A program made the position numbers and the translations under genes. The notes below the pieces were generated by a model. It had not been told where the DNA came from. It worked only from the letters and a program-made list of their open reading frames with translations, and did not search any database. This document shows positions 9,494 through 19,764 of a stretch of DNA of 64,000 nucleotides, one piece after another. The stretch comes from Sinorhizobium fredii NGR234 (GTDB lineage Bacteria; Pseudomonadota; Alphaproteobacteria; Rhizobiales; Rhizobiaceae), in assembly GCF_000018545.1 (NCBI RefSeq), contig NC_012587.1, forward strand, positions 3,500,001 to 3,564,000, read 5' to 3'. Position 1 is the stretch's first letter. Each line of letters opens with the position of its first letter.

Positions 9494-9508
9494 TTCCGGG
9501 AGGGATGC

Positions 9509-10900
9509 TTGGACATTGCAGCCGAACGAGCGCGAGAACAGCCGAAAACCAGCCGTCTCGGCATTGCCGGCTGGATGCTGTTCGACTGGGCCGCGCAACC
9601 TTTCTTCACCGTCATCACCACCTTCATCTTTGCACCTTATTTCGTTTCCCGGCTAACGACAGACCCGGCGGCGGGCCAGGCGCTCTGGGGCTACACGCTG
9701 ACAGTTTCCGGCATCGCCATTGCGGTGCTTTCGCCGGTGCTTGGCGCCATCGCCGACGCGACCGGACCGCGCAAGCCGTGGATCGCCTTCTTTGCCGCCA
9801 TAAAGATCGCCTCGCTGGCGATGCTCTGGTTCGCGGTGCCCGGTTCACCGCTGATCTACCCGGCGATCTTCCTGGCGCTCGCAACGGTCGCCGCCGAATT
9901 CTCGATCGTCTTCAACGATTCGATGATGCCGCGGCTCGTCGGCGAGAAGGATGTCGGTAGGATCTCCAACATCGCCTGGGGGCTCGGCTATCTCGGCGGC
10001 ATGATCGTGCTGATCGGCGTCGTCGCCCTGCTTGCCGGGAATCCGGCCACCGGCAAGACGGCGCTCGGGCTCGATCCGCTTTTCGGGCTGGATCCGGCCA
10101 AGGGCGAAGACGCACGCATCACCGGGCCTATCGCGGCGCTCTGGTATCTGGTCTTCGTGCTGCCGATGTTCCTTTTCACCCCGGATGCGGGCAAGGCGAC
10201 GACATCGCTCGGGGAAGCGACGGCCCGGGGCCTGGCAGAACTCAGGGGCACGCTCAGCGAACTCAAGGAGAGGGCGGGAATCCTGCGCTTCCTGATCGCC
10301 CGTATGATCTTCCAGGATGGCGTCAACGGCTTGCTGGCGCTCGGCGGCACCTTCGCCGCCGGCATGTTCGGCTGGCAGACGATGGAACTCGGCCTTTACG
10401 GCATCATCCTGAACGTCGTCGCGATCGGCGGCTGCCTCTATGCAAGCCGGCTCGACACGCGACTCGGCTCGAAACGAATCGTCGTCGCCAGCCTCGTCTG
10501 CCTGACGGTCGCGACGCTCGGCATCGTTTCGACCGGCCCCGGCTTCACGCTGTTCGGGCTTGTCGCACTGCCGATCGAGGATTCGGGAGGGCTTTTCGGC
10601 ACGGCAGCGGAGAAAGCCTATATCCTCTACGGCCTCCTCGTCGGCATCGCCTTCGGCCCGGTCCAGGCCTCGTCGCGATCCTATCTCGCCCGCAGCGTTT
10701 CGCCTGACGAGGCGGGGCGCTATTTCGGGCTTTATGCGCTGTCGGGGCGCGCGACCTCGTTCCTGGCGCCTGCCTCCGTCGCCACCATCACCCTGATGAC
10801 CGCTTCGGCCCGCATCGGCATGCTGGCGCTGGTCGCCTTTCTCGCCGTCGGGCTCATCATCCTGCTGCGCACGCCCTACCCGGCGCATCGCCCGGCGTGA
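9509..10900 (+). CDS. MFS transporter, UMF1 (Atg22-like) family
   Basis: Integral inner-membrane transporter of about 463 residues with roughly twelve hydrophobic segments. After GWMLFDWAAQPFFTV comes the cytoplasmic loop with DATGPRKPWIAFF, a UMF1/Atg22-type sequence, and the second half has ISNIAWGLGYLGG and ARSVSPDEAGRYFGLYALSGRA. The substrate cannot be read from sequence; relatives are linked to amino-acid or small-molecule efflux or uptake. The start is TTG at 9509, chosen because GGGAGG (9498-9503) is well spaced before it and no ATG fits. A strong hairpin lies immediately upstream. It converges on purH with a long palindromic repeat between them. Confidence 0.87.
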   Translation: MDIAAERAREQPKTSRLGIAGWMLFDWAAQPFFTVITTFIFAPYFVSRLTTDPAAGQALWGYTLTVSGIAIAVLSPVLGAIADATGPRKPWIAFFAAIKIASLAMLWFAVPGSPLIYPAIFLALATVAAEFSIVFNDSMMPRLVGEKDVGRISNIAWGLGYLGGMIVLIGVVALLAGNPATGKTALGLDPLFGLDPAKGEDARITGPIAALWYLVFVLPMFLFTPDAGKATTSLGEATARGLAELRGTLSELKERAGILRFLIARMIFQDGVNGLLALGGTFAAGMFGWQTMELGLYGIILNVVAIGGCLYASRLDTRLGSKRIVVASLVCLTVATLGIVSTGPGFTLFGLVALPIEDSGGLFGTAAEKAYILYGLLVGIAFGPVQASSRSYLARSVSPDEAGRYFGLYALSGRATSFLAPASVATITLMTASARIGMLALVAFLAVGLIILLRTPYPAHRPA

Positions 10901-10955
10901 GGGCGCGGGCGAAGGCTCGCGGCGGGCCTGCCAAGCAGAAGAGCGAACCTCTCAG

Positions 10956-11090
10956 CCGTCATCCTCGGGCTTGACCCGAGGATCCACTCCCAAGCCGGCA
11001 AACCGCAAATGCGCGTGCCACGCTGAAATCTGCTCGGCTTCCTGGTGAGGCCTGCGCCTGGATCCTCGGGTCAAGCCCGAGGATGACGGG
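10956..11090. repeat. Large inverted-repeat element (copy 1)
   Basis: CCGTCATCCTCGGGCTTGAC plus CCGAGGATCC (10956-10985) reappears as its reverse complement at about 11060-11089, separated by about 75 bases. Each arm is itself palindromic (CCTCGGGxTTGACCCGAGG). The element lies between two convergent genes. A second copy with the same arms but a different middle is at 29554-29663. Confidence 0.85.
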
Positions 11091-11163
11091 GGGGAGGAAG
11101 CTTTTCCGAAGGCGCAACAGACTCAGATCGCTGCAATACCGTTGAGACGGCATACGTCCCCGC

Positions 11164-12774
11164 TCAGTGCCGGAAATGCCGCATTCCCGTAAACACCATC
11201 GCAACATTGTGTTCGTTGGCCGCGGCGATCACCTCCTCGTCGCGCATCGAGCCGCCCGGCTGGATGACGGCTGTGGCGCCGGCGGCGATCGCCGAGAGAA
11301 GACCGTCGGCGAAGGGCAGGAAGGCCTCCGAGGCGACCGCCGAGCCGCGGGTCAGCGGTGCGGCGAGGCCATGCGCCCTGGCCGCTTCCTCGGCCTTGAT
11401 GGCGGCGATGCGGGCCGAATCGACACGGCTCATCTGGCCGGCGCCGATGCCGGCGGTCTGGCCGTCCTTGGCGTAGACGACGGCGTTCGACTTGACGTGC
11501 TTGGCCACCTTGAAGGCGAATTTCATGTCCTCGAGTTCCTGTGCCGTCGGTGCACGCTTGGTGACGACCTTGAGCTCGAGATCCTCGACCATGCCGTTGT
11601 CGCGGGTCTGGACGAGCAGGCCGCCGGCTACCGTCTTGGCAGTCAGCCCGGGGGTGCGCGCATCCGGCAGGCCGCCGGCCGCCAGCAGGCGGAGGTTGGG
11701 CTTCCTGGCGATGATCGCCTTGGCTTCGTCGCTGACCGACGGCGCGATGATCACCTCGGTGAAGAGCTTGACGATCTCTTCGGCCGTTTCCGCATCGAGC
11801 TCTTGGTTGAGAGCGATGATGCCGCCGAAGGCCGAGGTCGAATCGCAGGCGAGCGCCCGGCGATAGGCCTCAGTGAGCGACGGCGCGGTGGCGACGCCGC
11901 AGGGATTGGCGTGCTTGATGATCGCGCAGGCCGGCGCCTTTTCCGGCAGGAACTCCGCGACCAGCTCGAAGGCCGCGTCCGTATCGTTGATGTTGTTGTA
12001 GGAAAGCTGCTTGCCCTGCAGCAGCGCCGCGGTCGCAACCCCCGGCCGCTGTTCGCCGGTCACGTAGAAGCCTGCCTTCTGGTGCGGGTTCTCGCCGTAG
12101 CGCATCTCTTCCTTGAGCACGCCGCCGATCACCCGATGGCGCGGCATGGCCAAGTCGAGCGCCTCGGCGAACCAGTTGGAGATCGCCGCGTCGTAGGCCG
12201 CCGTCCGGGCATAGGCCTTGGCCGCCATCTTCTGGCGGAAGGCGTAGCGCGTCGTACCGTCGGCGATCTCCTCGAGCAGCGCCGAATAATCGGCCGGATC
12301 GGTGACGATCGTCACATAGGCATGGTTCTTGGCCGATGCGCGGATCATCGCGGGACCGCCGATGTCGATGTTCTCGACGGTGGTCGGATAATCGCCGCCC
12401 TGGGCGCGAACCTCTTCGAACGGGTAGAGATTAATGACGGCGAGGTCGATGCCGGTGATGCCGTGCTCGTCCATCGCTGCCTTGTGGTCTGCATCGTCGC
12501 GGATCGCCAGCAGGCCGCCATGCACGCCGGGATGGAGCGTCTTGACGCGGCCGTCCATGACTTCCGGAAAGCCGGTCAGTTCGGAAACGTCGCTGACCGG
12601 AAGCCCGGCCGCCGCCAGCGCCTTGTGCGTGCCGCCGGTCGACACCAGCCGAACACCCTTCCCGTGGAGGGCGCGGGCGAGTTCGACGATGCCCGCCTTG
12701 TCGGACACCGAGAGGAGGGCAGTTTGAATCCGGACTTCGTCCGGAGCCGGGATTTTCTTGGAGGCGACAGCCAT
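11164..12774 (-). CDS. purH: Bifunctional AICAR transformylase / IMP cyclohydrolase
   Basis: Performs the last two steps of de novo IMP synthesis: formyl transfer from 10-formyl-THF to AICAR, then ring closure. The 536-residue protein has full family length. The N-terminal MGS-like cyclohydrolase half shows [17 protein letters not shown] and DGRVKTLHP. The C-terminal transformylase half shows KHANPCG (about residues 285-291) and ends in the typical [10 protein letters not shown] take ATG 12774, preceded by AAGGAG; a TTG one codon upstream is possible. It is the last gene of the leftward htpX-rsmB-heparinase-purH run. Confidence 0.97.
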   Translation of the reverse strand: MAVASKKIPAPDEVRIQTALLSVSDKAGIVELARALHGKGVRLVSTGGTHKALAAAGLPVSDVSELTGFPEVMDGRVKTLHPGVHGGLLAIRDDADHKAAMDEHGITGIDLAVINLYPFEEVRAQGGDYPTTVENIDIGGPAMIRASAKNHAYVTIVTDPADYSALLEEIADGTTRYAFRQKMAAKAYARTAAYDAAISNWFAEALDLAMPRHRVIGGVLKEEMRYGENPHQKAGFYVTGEQRPGVATAALLQGKQLSYNNINDTDAAFELVAEFLPEKAPACAIIKHANPCGVATAPSLTEAYRRALACDSTSAFGGIIALNQELDAETAEEIVKLFTEVIIAPSVSDEAKAIIARKPNLRLLAAGGLPDARTPGLTAKTVAGGLLVQTRDNGMVEDLELKVVTKRAPTAQELEDMKFAFKVAKHVKSNAVVYAKDGQTAGIGAGQMSRVDSARIAAIKAEEAARAHGLAAPLTRGSAVASEAFLPFADGLLSAIAAGATAVIQPGGSMRDEEVIAAANEHNVAMVFTGMRHFRH

Positions 12775-12911
12775 CAACCATGCTCCTTTGCAGCGCCGGA
12801 CGCTTGGAAGAGGGGTGCCGGCGATTGGGGTGGCTGCCCGTTAGCACAGCTTGCCAGCGGAAGGAACCTTCGCCGCCGCAGGGGGTGGAAAATAGCTTCC
12901 TGGTCCTGAGT

Positions 12912-14597
12912 CTAGCCCTCGCGGGTCAGCGTCCACTGGATCTCCGGTTGCGACCCCGCCGTGAAGGTGACGGTGATCTGCGACGAGGCGCGCACACCGG
13001 AGGGGTCGGCGAAGAAGACATCCTCCTCGACCGCCAGCTCTCCGTCCCGGCAGGCAAAAAGCCAGCCCTCGCCGTCGGGCGCACTCAGATAGATCTCGCT
13101 CTTGCTGCTCTGGCGAAGCCCGATCGCCGGATGGATGTGAAAGCGGGCAACGGCAATCGCGGCATCGGACGCCTCCGGATCGCTGCCGTTTTCCCGGGCA
13201 AGCCGGTCGCGTCCGCGGATCAGCCGGCCGCCGTTCAGGACGCCGATGTCGCGCTCGTGGATGAGCCCGAAGGCGCCGAGATAGCCGTCATGGCGCGCCT
13301 TGACGGATTCGATGCGGCCGGGCTCGTCGCTTCGCTGCGCCTCGATCCGCGATACCCCACTGACCATGATCGGACCGAGAAAGGCCGATTGCGAAAAACG
13401 CGAGGAGGAGGTGTCGTTCACCGTCACCGTCGAATGTGCAGCGGTCGCGCGGGCCATTTGTCGAAATCGTTCGCCGGCGAATTTCGGCGCGCCGGCATTG
13501 ATGATCAGACGGTTTCGTCCCGAAGACATCTCGAAGGAGAGGCAGCCGGCATGGGCGCCGCGCGACAGATCGACCGACAGCGGACCCCCCGTATCGACGA
13601 TGACGACGGTCTCGCCGAGGGAAAGCCGCTCGAAGTCGATATGCGGAAGCGACCGGAACGGCTCGCCGGCCGTCTCGTCGTAACGCAGCACCGACGCAAG
13701 CTCATGCGCCGGCACCGAGCTTGCGCCGTTGAAGAGCGCCAGTTCGCCGCTCTGGTGCCGGAAGAAGCGCAGCGCCGGGTACATCCGGTCGATTCCGGAG
13801 ATCAGCCGTGACGGCACGTCGTGACCGAGATTGACATAGGTCTGCCTGAGCGGCAGCAGGTCGAGCAGCAGTTCGAGTGCGGCGCGCGGATTGCGCGAAA
13901 AATGGCCGCCATCGGGCAGGATCTGCCGGTCAAGCTCGAGATCAAGACCGCGCCCGGCCCTGCGCAGCGCCGAAGCAGAGACAGGCATCGACACGGAAGC
14001 CATGGCCAGCGCGATGCGGACCCTGAGCCGCGCCTCGCCGTCCGGTACGGTCCCGGCGATATGGCGGAGATAGCGGACCTGGAAGGCCAGGCTCTTGAGG
14101 AAGCGGCGATAGAAACCATGCTCGGCATTGCGCAGCGCCACCGGCGAATGCGACAGCCAGGCGATGACGCGCTGGGCGACCACGTCGGCCTCCCAGGAGA
14201 TACCGCCGATATTGCGGCCATGCGTGCCCATCCAGTCGTCGAGGATATGGCGAAGCCGGGCGAAGCCGGCTTCATCGCGTACGGCCCGCATGTGGCGCAG
14301 CCAGTCGAAAGCATGCAGCCGGTTGGCGAATTCGTGCGACGGCAGGTCGATCTCGAAGGGCGAATCGCCCTCGGTATCAAGCACCCGGCCCGCCAGTGGA
14401 TAGCGGCCCTGAAGAATTTCCTCCGCCACGAAGGGATCGATGGCCCTGAGGTCCGTCGGCGCGACGATGAGCCGATCCGGCGTCGACGCGGAAAACCGCA
14501 AAGCCGACAACCGTCCGAGCGCCAGCCGCCGCGCAAGGCGGCGCCAGCCTTCGCGCAGATACAGGTAGAGCAGCCTTCGTTTACCGGAAAACAGCAT
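12912..14597 (-). CDS. Heparinase II/III family protein
   Basis: A 561-residue protein with an alpha-helical N-terminal half (alginate-lyase-like toroid: ISWEADVVAQRVIAWLSHS, GTVPDGEARLRVRIALA) and a C-terminal beta-sandwich typical of the family (DTGGPLSVDLSRGAHAG, NRLIINAGAPKF, AAHSTVTVNDTSSS). Family members are polysaccharide lyases, but the substrate is unknown here and no signal peptide is visible, which is odd for a secreted lyase. It is 137 bases upstream of purH and 164 bases after rsmB. A 34-codon frame (14685 down to 14581) overlaps its start. The ATG at 14597 lacks a strong Shine-Dalgarno. Confidence 0.85.
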   Translation of the reverse strand: MLFSGKRRLLYLYLREGWRRLARRLALGRLSALRFSASTPDRLIVAPTDLRAIDPFVAEEILQGRYPLAGRVLDTEGDSPFEIDLPSHEFANRLHAFDWLRHMRAVRDEAGFARLRHILDDWMGTHGRNIGGISWEADVVAQRVIAWLSHSPVALRNAEHGFYRRFLKSLAFQVRYLRHIAGTVPDGEARLRVRIALAMASVSMPVSASALRRAGRGLDLELDRQILPDGGHFSRNPRAALELLLDLLPLRQTYVNLGHDVPSRLISGIDRMYPALRFFRHQSGELALFNGASSVPAHELASVLRYDETAGEPFRSLPHIDFERLSLGETVVIVDTGGPLSVDLSRGAHAGCLSFEMSSGRNRLIINAGAPKFAGERFRQMARATAAHSTVTVNDTSSSRFSQSAFLGPIMVSGVSRIEAQRSDEPGRIESVKARHDGYLGAFGLIHERDIGVLNGGRLIRGRDRLARENGSDPEASDAAIAVARFHIHPAIGLRQSSKSEIYLSAPDGEGWLFACRDGELAVEEDVFFADPSGVRASSQITVTFTAGSQPEIQWTLTREG

Positions 14598-14761
14598 CGG
14601 CGCCTGCAGGTTTCTTGATTGCCGCGACGGAAACGTCGAAGCGCTTGATGAGCACTTGTCGGGATTGCGCCAGATTCGCTTTCATGGGCCGGGATCGTGC
14701 CGGAAGGATGATTAAATTTCTATCAATCCGGCGTCATTGATAGGCGGGCGGTCCTGACGCG

Positions 14762-16183
14762 TCAATTGTCCCGGCCGTCGGCGCGGCGAAGCACAGCCGC
14801 ATAGAAACCGTCGAGCCCAGCTGAAAAGGGCTGGTCGAGCGGCAGCATCGCCGGCGTCGTGCGGAACTCGCCGAGCGCGGTGATCGCCGCCTCGAGCCCC
14901 GGCCAGTCGGAAGCGGCGATCGGCAGACGTTCGCAATCGCCGTCCGCCACGACCCGCGCCACGACCTCTTCACCCTCGCGCGGATCGAGCGAACAATTGG
15001 AAAAGACGACGATGCCGCCCGGCCTGACGACGGTGAGCGCATGGCGCAGCAGCCGCTCCTGAAGCCGGGCCAGCTTTTCGACGTCCCCAGGCCCCTTCGT
15101 CCACAGCACATCCGGATGACGCCGCGTGGTGCCGGTCGACGAGCAGGGGGCATCGAGAAGGGCTGCGTCGAAGAGCTCGTCCGGTCGGAATTCCGCCATG
15201 TCGGTCTCTTTCGTGCGGGCTTCGAGGCCGAGCCGCTCAAGATTGGCTTTCAGCCGCCGCAACCGGCTGGAGGACTGGTCGAGCGCCGTCACCTTCGCAC
15301 CCGCAAGGATGAGCTGGGCTGTCTTGCCGCCCGGCGCCGCGCAGAGATCGACCACGGTCTTTCCGGAAAGATCGCCGAAAAGACGCGCCGGAATGGAGGC
15401 GGCCGCATCCTGCACCCACCAGGCCCCTTCCGAGAAACCCGGCAAGGACGGGATCGTCCCGGTAAAATCGCCGAGCCGAACGGAACCGGTCGGCAGCACC
15501 GTGCCGCCGAGGCGCTCGGCCCACAGGGCCGGTTCGGACTTCACCGTCAGATCGATCGCGGCCGGAACGAGCTGTGCTTCTGAAATCGCTTCCGCCTCGG
15601 CGCGGCCATAGTGAGCGACGAGCCGCTCGTAGAACCAGGCCGGAATGGCCGGCACGGTCTGCAGCGCCTCGAGAATCGCCTGCTTCTCGCGCGAAAGGCG
15701 CCTGAGCACGGCGTTGACGAGGCTGGCGAAGCGGCGGTTGCGCGGATCCGACTGTGCCTGCTCGACGGCGAGGTCGACGGCCGAATGGTCCGGAATGTCG
15801 AGATAGAGGATCTGTGCTGCCGCCACGGTCAGCACGTGCTCGAGCGCACGCGCCCCCTCGGGCAGCGGCGTCTGCAGCAGCGAATCGATCGCGGCGCGGA
15901 TCCGCGGCAGGTGCCGGAGTGCCGAATTGAGGATGGCGCGCACCAGCGCCCGGTCGGCATCGTTCAACTCGCGATAGGCGGGATTGCCATGCTCCTGGTC
16001 GAGCATGCCGTCGAGGGAGGTGTTGCGGTCGATGACCGCCGCGAGGATCTTGGCCGCGGCCTGACGGCTCTTCAGCCCCGGCTTCGCCTGGAGGCTGGCG
16101 CCAGACTGCGCTCCTCCCCCCCGGGAAGGCTTGTGCGGCCTGGATCGTTTCGGACGTGAATCGTTCTTGTTGTTTTCTGACAT
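14762..16183 (-). CDS. rsmB: RsmB-type rRNA cytosine-C5 methyltransferase
   Basis: SAM-dependent m5C methyltransferase, most likely for 16S rRNA. The 473-residue protein has a basic N-terminal tail (about 40 residues, KRSRPHKPSRGG), a NusB-like domain (about 45-170) and a Rossmann methyltransferase domain. Motifs are DLCAAPGGKT (about 277, SAM binding), DAPCSSTGTTRRHPD (about 345, first cysteine) and FSNCSLDPREGE (about 395, catalytic cysteine). The NusB domain plus two-cysteine core fits RsmB/Fmu. Its ATG overlaps the htpX stop in a TGATG arrangement, implying translational coupling. Confidence 0.92.
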   Translation of the reverse strand: MSENNKNDSRPKRSRPHKPSRGGGAQSGASLQAKPGLKSRQAAAKILAAVIDRNTSLDGMLDQEHGNPAYRELNDADRALVRAILNSALRHLPRIRAAIDSLLQTPLPEGARALEHVLTVAAAQILYLDIPDHSAVDLAVEQAQSDPRNRRFASLVNAVLRRLSREKQAILEALQTVPAIPAWFYERLVAHYGRAEAEAISEAQLVPAAIDLTVKSEPALWAERLGGTVLPTGSVRLGDFTGTIPSLPGFSEGAWWVQDAAASIPARLFGDLSGKTVVDLCAAPGGKTAQLILAGAKVTALDQSSSRLRRLKANLERLGLEARTKETDMAEFRPDELFDAALLDAPCSSTGTTRRHPDVLWTKGPGDVEKLARLQERLLRHALTVVRPGGIVVFSNCSLDPREGEEVVARVVADGDCERLPIAASDWPGLEAAITALGEFRTTPAMLPLDQPFSAGLDGFYAAVLRRADGRDN

Positions 16184-17142
16184 CAGGACCAGGGGCCTTT
16201 CGGCGGTTCGGAACCACCGCGACCCCAGCCGGTTTTCGGGACGGAGCGCGATCTGCGCACCGCATTATCAGGGCGAGCCGGCGCCGTCGACCCCGCTGAC
16301 ATTTCGCGCGCCATCCGTTCGAGCGCCGCAACGCGGTTCTCGGTGTTCGGATGGGTCGAGAAGAGATTGTCCATGCGCTCGCCCGAGAGCGGATTGATGA
16401 TGAACATGTGCGCCGTCGCCGGGTTGCGCTCGGCATCATAGTTCGGAATGGCATGGGCGGCGCCGGCGATCTTGCGGAGCGCCGAGGCGAGCGAGAGAGG
16501 ATTGCCGCAGATCTCCGCGCCGCGCCGGTCGGCAGAATATTCGCGTGTGCGGCTGATCGCCATCTGCACCAGCATGGCTGCGAACGGAGCGACGATCATC
16601 GCGATCAGCACGCCGACGAAGCCGAGCGGGTTGTTGTTGTCGCGGTTGCCGCCGAAGAAGAAGGCGAAGTTGCCGAGCATCGAGATGGCCCCGGCGAGCG
16701 TCGCCGTCAGTGTCATCGTCAGAGTATCGCGATACTGGATATGCGCGAGTTCATGCGCCATCACGCCGGCGACTTCCTCATAGGAGAGCGACTGCAGCAG
16801 GCCGGTCGAGGCAGCGACCGCCGCATTCTGCGGGTTGCGGCCAGTGGCAAAGGCGTTCGGCTGCGGACTGTCGATGACATAAACGCGCGGCATCGGCAGG
16901 CCGGCATTCGTCGCCAGGTCGCGCACGATGCCGTAATATTCCGGCGCATCGCGTTCGTCGACCTCCTGGGCCCGATACATGCGCAGTACCATGCGGTCGG
17001 AATTCCAGTAGGAGAAGAAGTTCATGCCCGCGGCCATCAGCAGGGCGATCATCATGCCGCCCCTTCCGCCGATGACATAGCCGACGGCCATGAAGAGGGC
17101 GGTCATGAAGGCCAGTAACATTGCGGTGCGAACAAGGTTCAT
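16183..17142 (-). CDS. htpX: Membrane zinc metalloprotease HtpX
   Basis: M48B inner-membrane protease that degrades damaged membrane proteins, partly redundant with FtsH in other bacteria. The 319-residue protein has two N-terminal transmembrane segments ([18 protein letters not shown] and the following [17 protein letters not shown]), the HEXXH zinc site in [12 protein letters not shown] (about residue 129), and two more hydrophobic stretches after it. The distal [11 protein letters not shown] supplies the third zinc ligand. The C-terminal tail is proline-rich and shows no domain. It is the first gene of the leftward operon and its stop codon overlaps rsmB. Confidence 0.95.
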   Translation of the reverse strand: MNLVRTAMLLAFMTALFMAVGYVIGGRGGMMIALLMAAGMNFFSYWNSDRMVLRMYRAQEVDERDAPEYYGIVRDLATNAGLPMPRVYVIDSPQPNAFATGRNPQNAAVAASTGLLQSLSYEEVAGVMAHELAHIQYRDTLTMTLTATLAGAISMLGNFAFFFGGNRDNNNPLGFVGVLIAMIVAPFAAMLVQMAISRTREYSADRRGAEICGNPLSLASALRKIAGAAHAIPNYDAERNPATAHMFIINPLSGERMDNLFSTHPNTENRVAALERMAREMSAGSTAPARPDNAVRRSRSVPKTGWGRGGSEPPKGPWS

Positions 17143-17235
17143 GATTCAGGCTCCGGGCATTTTCAATTGCTTCTCGCCCGGCGGCGGCGAAGCGCGACGG
17201 GCAAGCTCGGCGTGTCCTGCGAGCTCTCCCCCAAA

Positions 17236-17251
17236 CGTTTCACGTGAATCA
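17236..17251. promoter_or_regulatory. parS-like site between htpX and the SDHAF4 gene
   Basis: CGTTTCACGTGAATCA matches the parS consensus at 14 of 16 positions. It sits in the divergent intergenic region (17143-17335), about 12 kb from parB. The CACGTG centre and both inner half-sites are intact; one position of the right arm differs. Confidence 0.6.
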
Positions 17252-17335
17252 GGGTTCCCGCCTTGACGGAAGCGACTTATATGATGGGGATAAAGTCCCC
17301 GCTCTTCAATATCGTCAGGGAAATCCGTCCGCCAC

Positions 17336-17536
17336 ATGCAGAACGACAACGACAATTCACCCGGTCACGCGAAGCGGCCGCTGTCGCCGGCTGCTCTTCG
17401 CGCCTTGAAGGAGGCTGAGGAGAGACGGCGCGCCGAGGAGCAGGCGGCGATGCCGCAGGAATTCGGCGGTCGCGGCGGCCTCGATCCGGCCCGGTTCGGT
17501 GACTGGGAAATCAAGGGCCGGGCGATCGATTTCTGA
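17336..17536 (+). CDS. SDHAF4-like (DUF1674) small protein
   Basis: A 66-residue hydrophilic protein. The N-terminal half is charged and helical (ALKEAEERRRAEEQ). The C-terminal motif GGRGGLDPARFGDWEIKGRAIDF (about 44-66) is the hallmark of the DUF1674/SDHAF4 family, whose mitochondrial members assist assembly of the FAD-bound subunit of succinate dehydrogenase. That role is plausible in alphaproteobacteria but is transferred from the family; no sdh genes are nearby. The gene is single and divergent from htpX, with a parS-like site in its upstream region and a REP-like block after it. Confidence 0.88.
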   Translation: MQNDNDNSPGHAKRPLSPAALRALKEAEERRRAEEQAAMPQEFGGRGGLDPARFGDWEIKGRAIDF

Positions 17537-17639
17537 GAGGCTGGGGGTGGCTGGACGTCGTTTCGGAGGCGAATCAGTCGTTGTTTGATGGGCACGACCC
17601 GCTTCCGGTCCGCAGAGATTCGACGCTCAATGTCCTGTC

Positions 17640-17775
17640 GGCCCTCACCCTGGCCCTTCCCCCGCGCGGGGGGACGAGAGCTTGCGGCATCTCTCTTTCC
17701 GACAGAGCGGGCGGCAAGTCCCTTCGCCCCGCTTGCGGGGAGAAGGTGGCCGGCAGGCTGGATGAGGGGGCGTTT
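17640..17775. repeat. REP-like repeat block
   Basis: CCTTCCCCCGCGCGGGGGGACGAGAG is followed by CGCCCCGCTTGCGGGGAGAAGG and GGCCGGCAGGCTGGATGAGG, the same modules as in the other REP-like blocks. It fills most of the 278 bases between the SDHAF4-like gene and the convergent acs gene. Confidence 0.75.
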
Positions 17776-17814
17776 CGTCGCGCCTTCCCGTCCCTCATAC
17801 CCCAAAAACCAACC

Positions 17815-19764
17815 TCACCCGCGGTTCTGGCGATTGGCGATCAGGTCGTCGACGACCGCCGGATCGGCGAGCGTCGAGGTGTCGCCGAGCGAACCGAAGT
17901 CGTCCTCGGCGATCTTGCGCAGAATCCGCCGCATGATCTTGCCGGAGCGGGTCTTCGGCAGGCCGGGCGCGAACTGGATCTTGTCCGGCGTGGCGATCGG
18001 CCCGATCTCCGAACGCACATGCTTGACGAGTTCCTGGCGCAGCTCGTCGCTGCCGACCTCGCCGGCCATCAGCGACACGTAGCAATAGATACCCTGGCCC
18101 TTGATCGGGTGCGGGTAGCCGACCACCGCCGCTTCCGAGACGAGATGGTGCGAAACGAGCGCCGATTCGACTTCCGCCGTGCCGAGGCGGTGACCCGATA
18201 CATTCAACACGTCGTCGACGCGGCCGGTGATCCAGTAGTAGCCGTCCTCGTCGCGGCGGCAGCCGTCGCCGGTGAAGTACTTGCCCTTGTAGGTGGAGAA
18301 ATAGGTCTGGATGAAGCGCTCGTGGTCGCCATAGACGGTGCGCATCTGCCCCGGCCAGCTGTCGGTGATGCAGAGATTGCCGTCGGCCGGCCCGTCGATC
18401 ACGTTTCCTTCATTGTCGACGATCTGCGGCTTGACGCCGAAGAACGGCCGCGTCGCCGAACCAGGCTTGAGATCGGTCGCGCCCGGCAGCGGCGTGATCA
18501 GGATGCCGCCGGTCTCCGTCTGCCACCACGTGTCGACGATCGGCGAGCGCTCCGCGCCGACGACATGGTAGTACCACTCCCAGGCTTCCGGATTGATCGG
18601 TTCGCCGACAGTGCCGAGCAGACGCAGCGACGAGCGCGACGAGCGATTGACGAAATCGTCGCCGGCGCCCATCAGCGAGCGGATGGCGGTCGGGGCGGTG
18701 TAGAAGATATTGACCTTGTGCTTGTCGATCACTTCCCAGAAGCGGCCGGCATCCGGGAAATTCGGCACGCCCTCGAACATCAGCGTCGTCGCGGCGTTGG
18801 CGAGCGGCCCGTAGACGATATAGGAGTGGCCGGTGACCCAGCCGACATCGGCCGTGCACCAGTAGATATCGCCGTCGTGATAGTCGAAGACATATTGATG
18901 TGTCATCGAGGCGTAGACGAGATAGCCGCCGGTCGTGTGCAGCACGCCCTTCGGCTTGCCGGTCGATCCGGACGTATAGAGAATGAACAGCGGGTCCTCG
19001 GCGCGCATCTTTTCCGGCGGGCAATGCGGCTCGACCGTGGCGATTTCCTGATGATACCAGACGTCGCGGCCCGGCGCCCACGGCACCTTGCCGCCGGTGC
19101 GGCGGACGACCAGCACCTTGTTGACCATGACATGCTGCCGGGCAGCGATGTCGATCGCCTTTTCGGTGTTTTCCTTGAGCGGCACCGGCTTGCCGCCGCG
19201 CAAGCCCTCGTCGCAGGTGATCACGAAGGTGGATTCGCAGTCGACGATGCGGCCGGCGAGCGCCTCCGGCGAGAAGCCACCGAAAACCACCGAGTGGATC
19301 GCGCCGATGCGGGCGCAGGCGAGCATCGCATAGGCCGCTTCCGGCACCATCGGCATGTAGATGGTGACGCGGTCGCCTTTCTCGACGCCATGCTTCTTGA
19401 GCACGTTGGCAAGCCGGCAAACCTTGTCGTAGAGCTCGTTATAGGTGATCCTCTTGTCGATGTAGGGATTGTCGCCCTCCCAGATGATTGCGGTCTTCTC
19501 GCCATGGGTCTTCAAATGGCGATCGATGCAATTGTAGGAGACGTTGGTCAGCCCGTCTTCGAACCACTTGATCGAAACATTGCCGTCGAAGGACGTATTC
19601 TTGACCGTGGTATAGGGCTCGAACCATTCGATCCGCTTGCCGTGCTCACCCCAGAACTTCTCCGGATCGGCAACGCTTTCCTCATACCATTTCAGATAGG
19701 TCGCGTTGTCGACAAGCGTGCGGTTCTTGGCCGCTTCCAGGACCGGATAGGTCTTGACGTCCAT
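17815..19764 (-). CDS. acs: Acetyl-CoA synthetase
   Basis: Activates acetate to acetyl-CoA through acetyl-AMP. The 649 residues from ATG 19764 match the family length exactly; a longer frame reaching 19977 adds 71 residues with no family resemblance, and GGAGG precedes 19764. Adenylate-forming motifs are [11 protein letters not shown], the WWQTETGG segment, [18 protein letters not shown] and the C-terminal [11 protein letters not shown] with the regulatory lysine (about 612). The N terminus ([16 protein letters not shown]) is the ACAS_N domain. It is divergent from trcR with a shared 298-base promoter region. Confidence 0.96.
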   Translation of the reverse strand: MDVKTYPVLEAAKNRTLVDNATYLKWYEESVADPEKFWGEHGKRIEWFEPYTTVKNTSFDGNVSIKWFEDGLTNVSYNCIDRHLKTHGEKTAIIWEGDNPYIDKRITYNELYDKVCRLANVLKKHGVEKGDRVTIYMPMVPEAAYAMLACARIGAIHSVVFGGFSPEALAGRIVDCESTFVITCDEGLRGGKPVPLKENTEKAIDIAARQHVMVNKVLVVRRTGGKVPWAPGRDVWYHQEIATVEPHCPPEKMRAEDPLFILYTSGSTGKPKGVLHTTGGYLVYASMTHQYVFDYHDGDIYWCTADVGWVTGHSYIVYGPLANAATTLMFEGVPNFPDAGRFWEVIDKHKVNIFYTAPTAIRSLMGAGDDFVNRSSRSSLRLLGTVGEPINPEAWEWYYHVVGAERSPIVDTWWQTETGGILITPLPGATDLKPGSATRPFFGVKPQIVDNEGNVIDGPADGNLCITDSWPGQMRTVYGDHERFIQTYFSTYKGKYFTGDGCRRDEDGYYWITGRVDDVLNVSGHRLGTAEVESALVSHHLVSEAAVVGYPHPIKGQGIYCYVSLMAGEVGSDELRQELVKHVRSEIGPIATPDKIQFAPGLPKTRSGKIMRRILRKIAEDDFGSLGDTSTLADPAVVDDLIANRQNRG

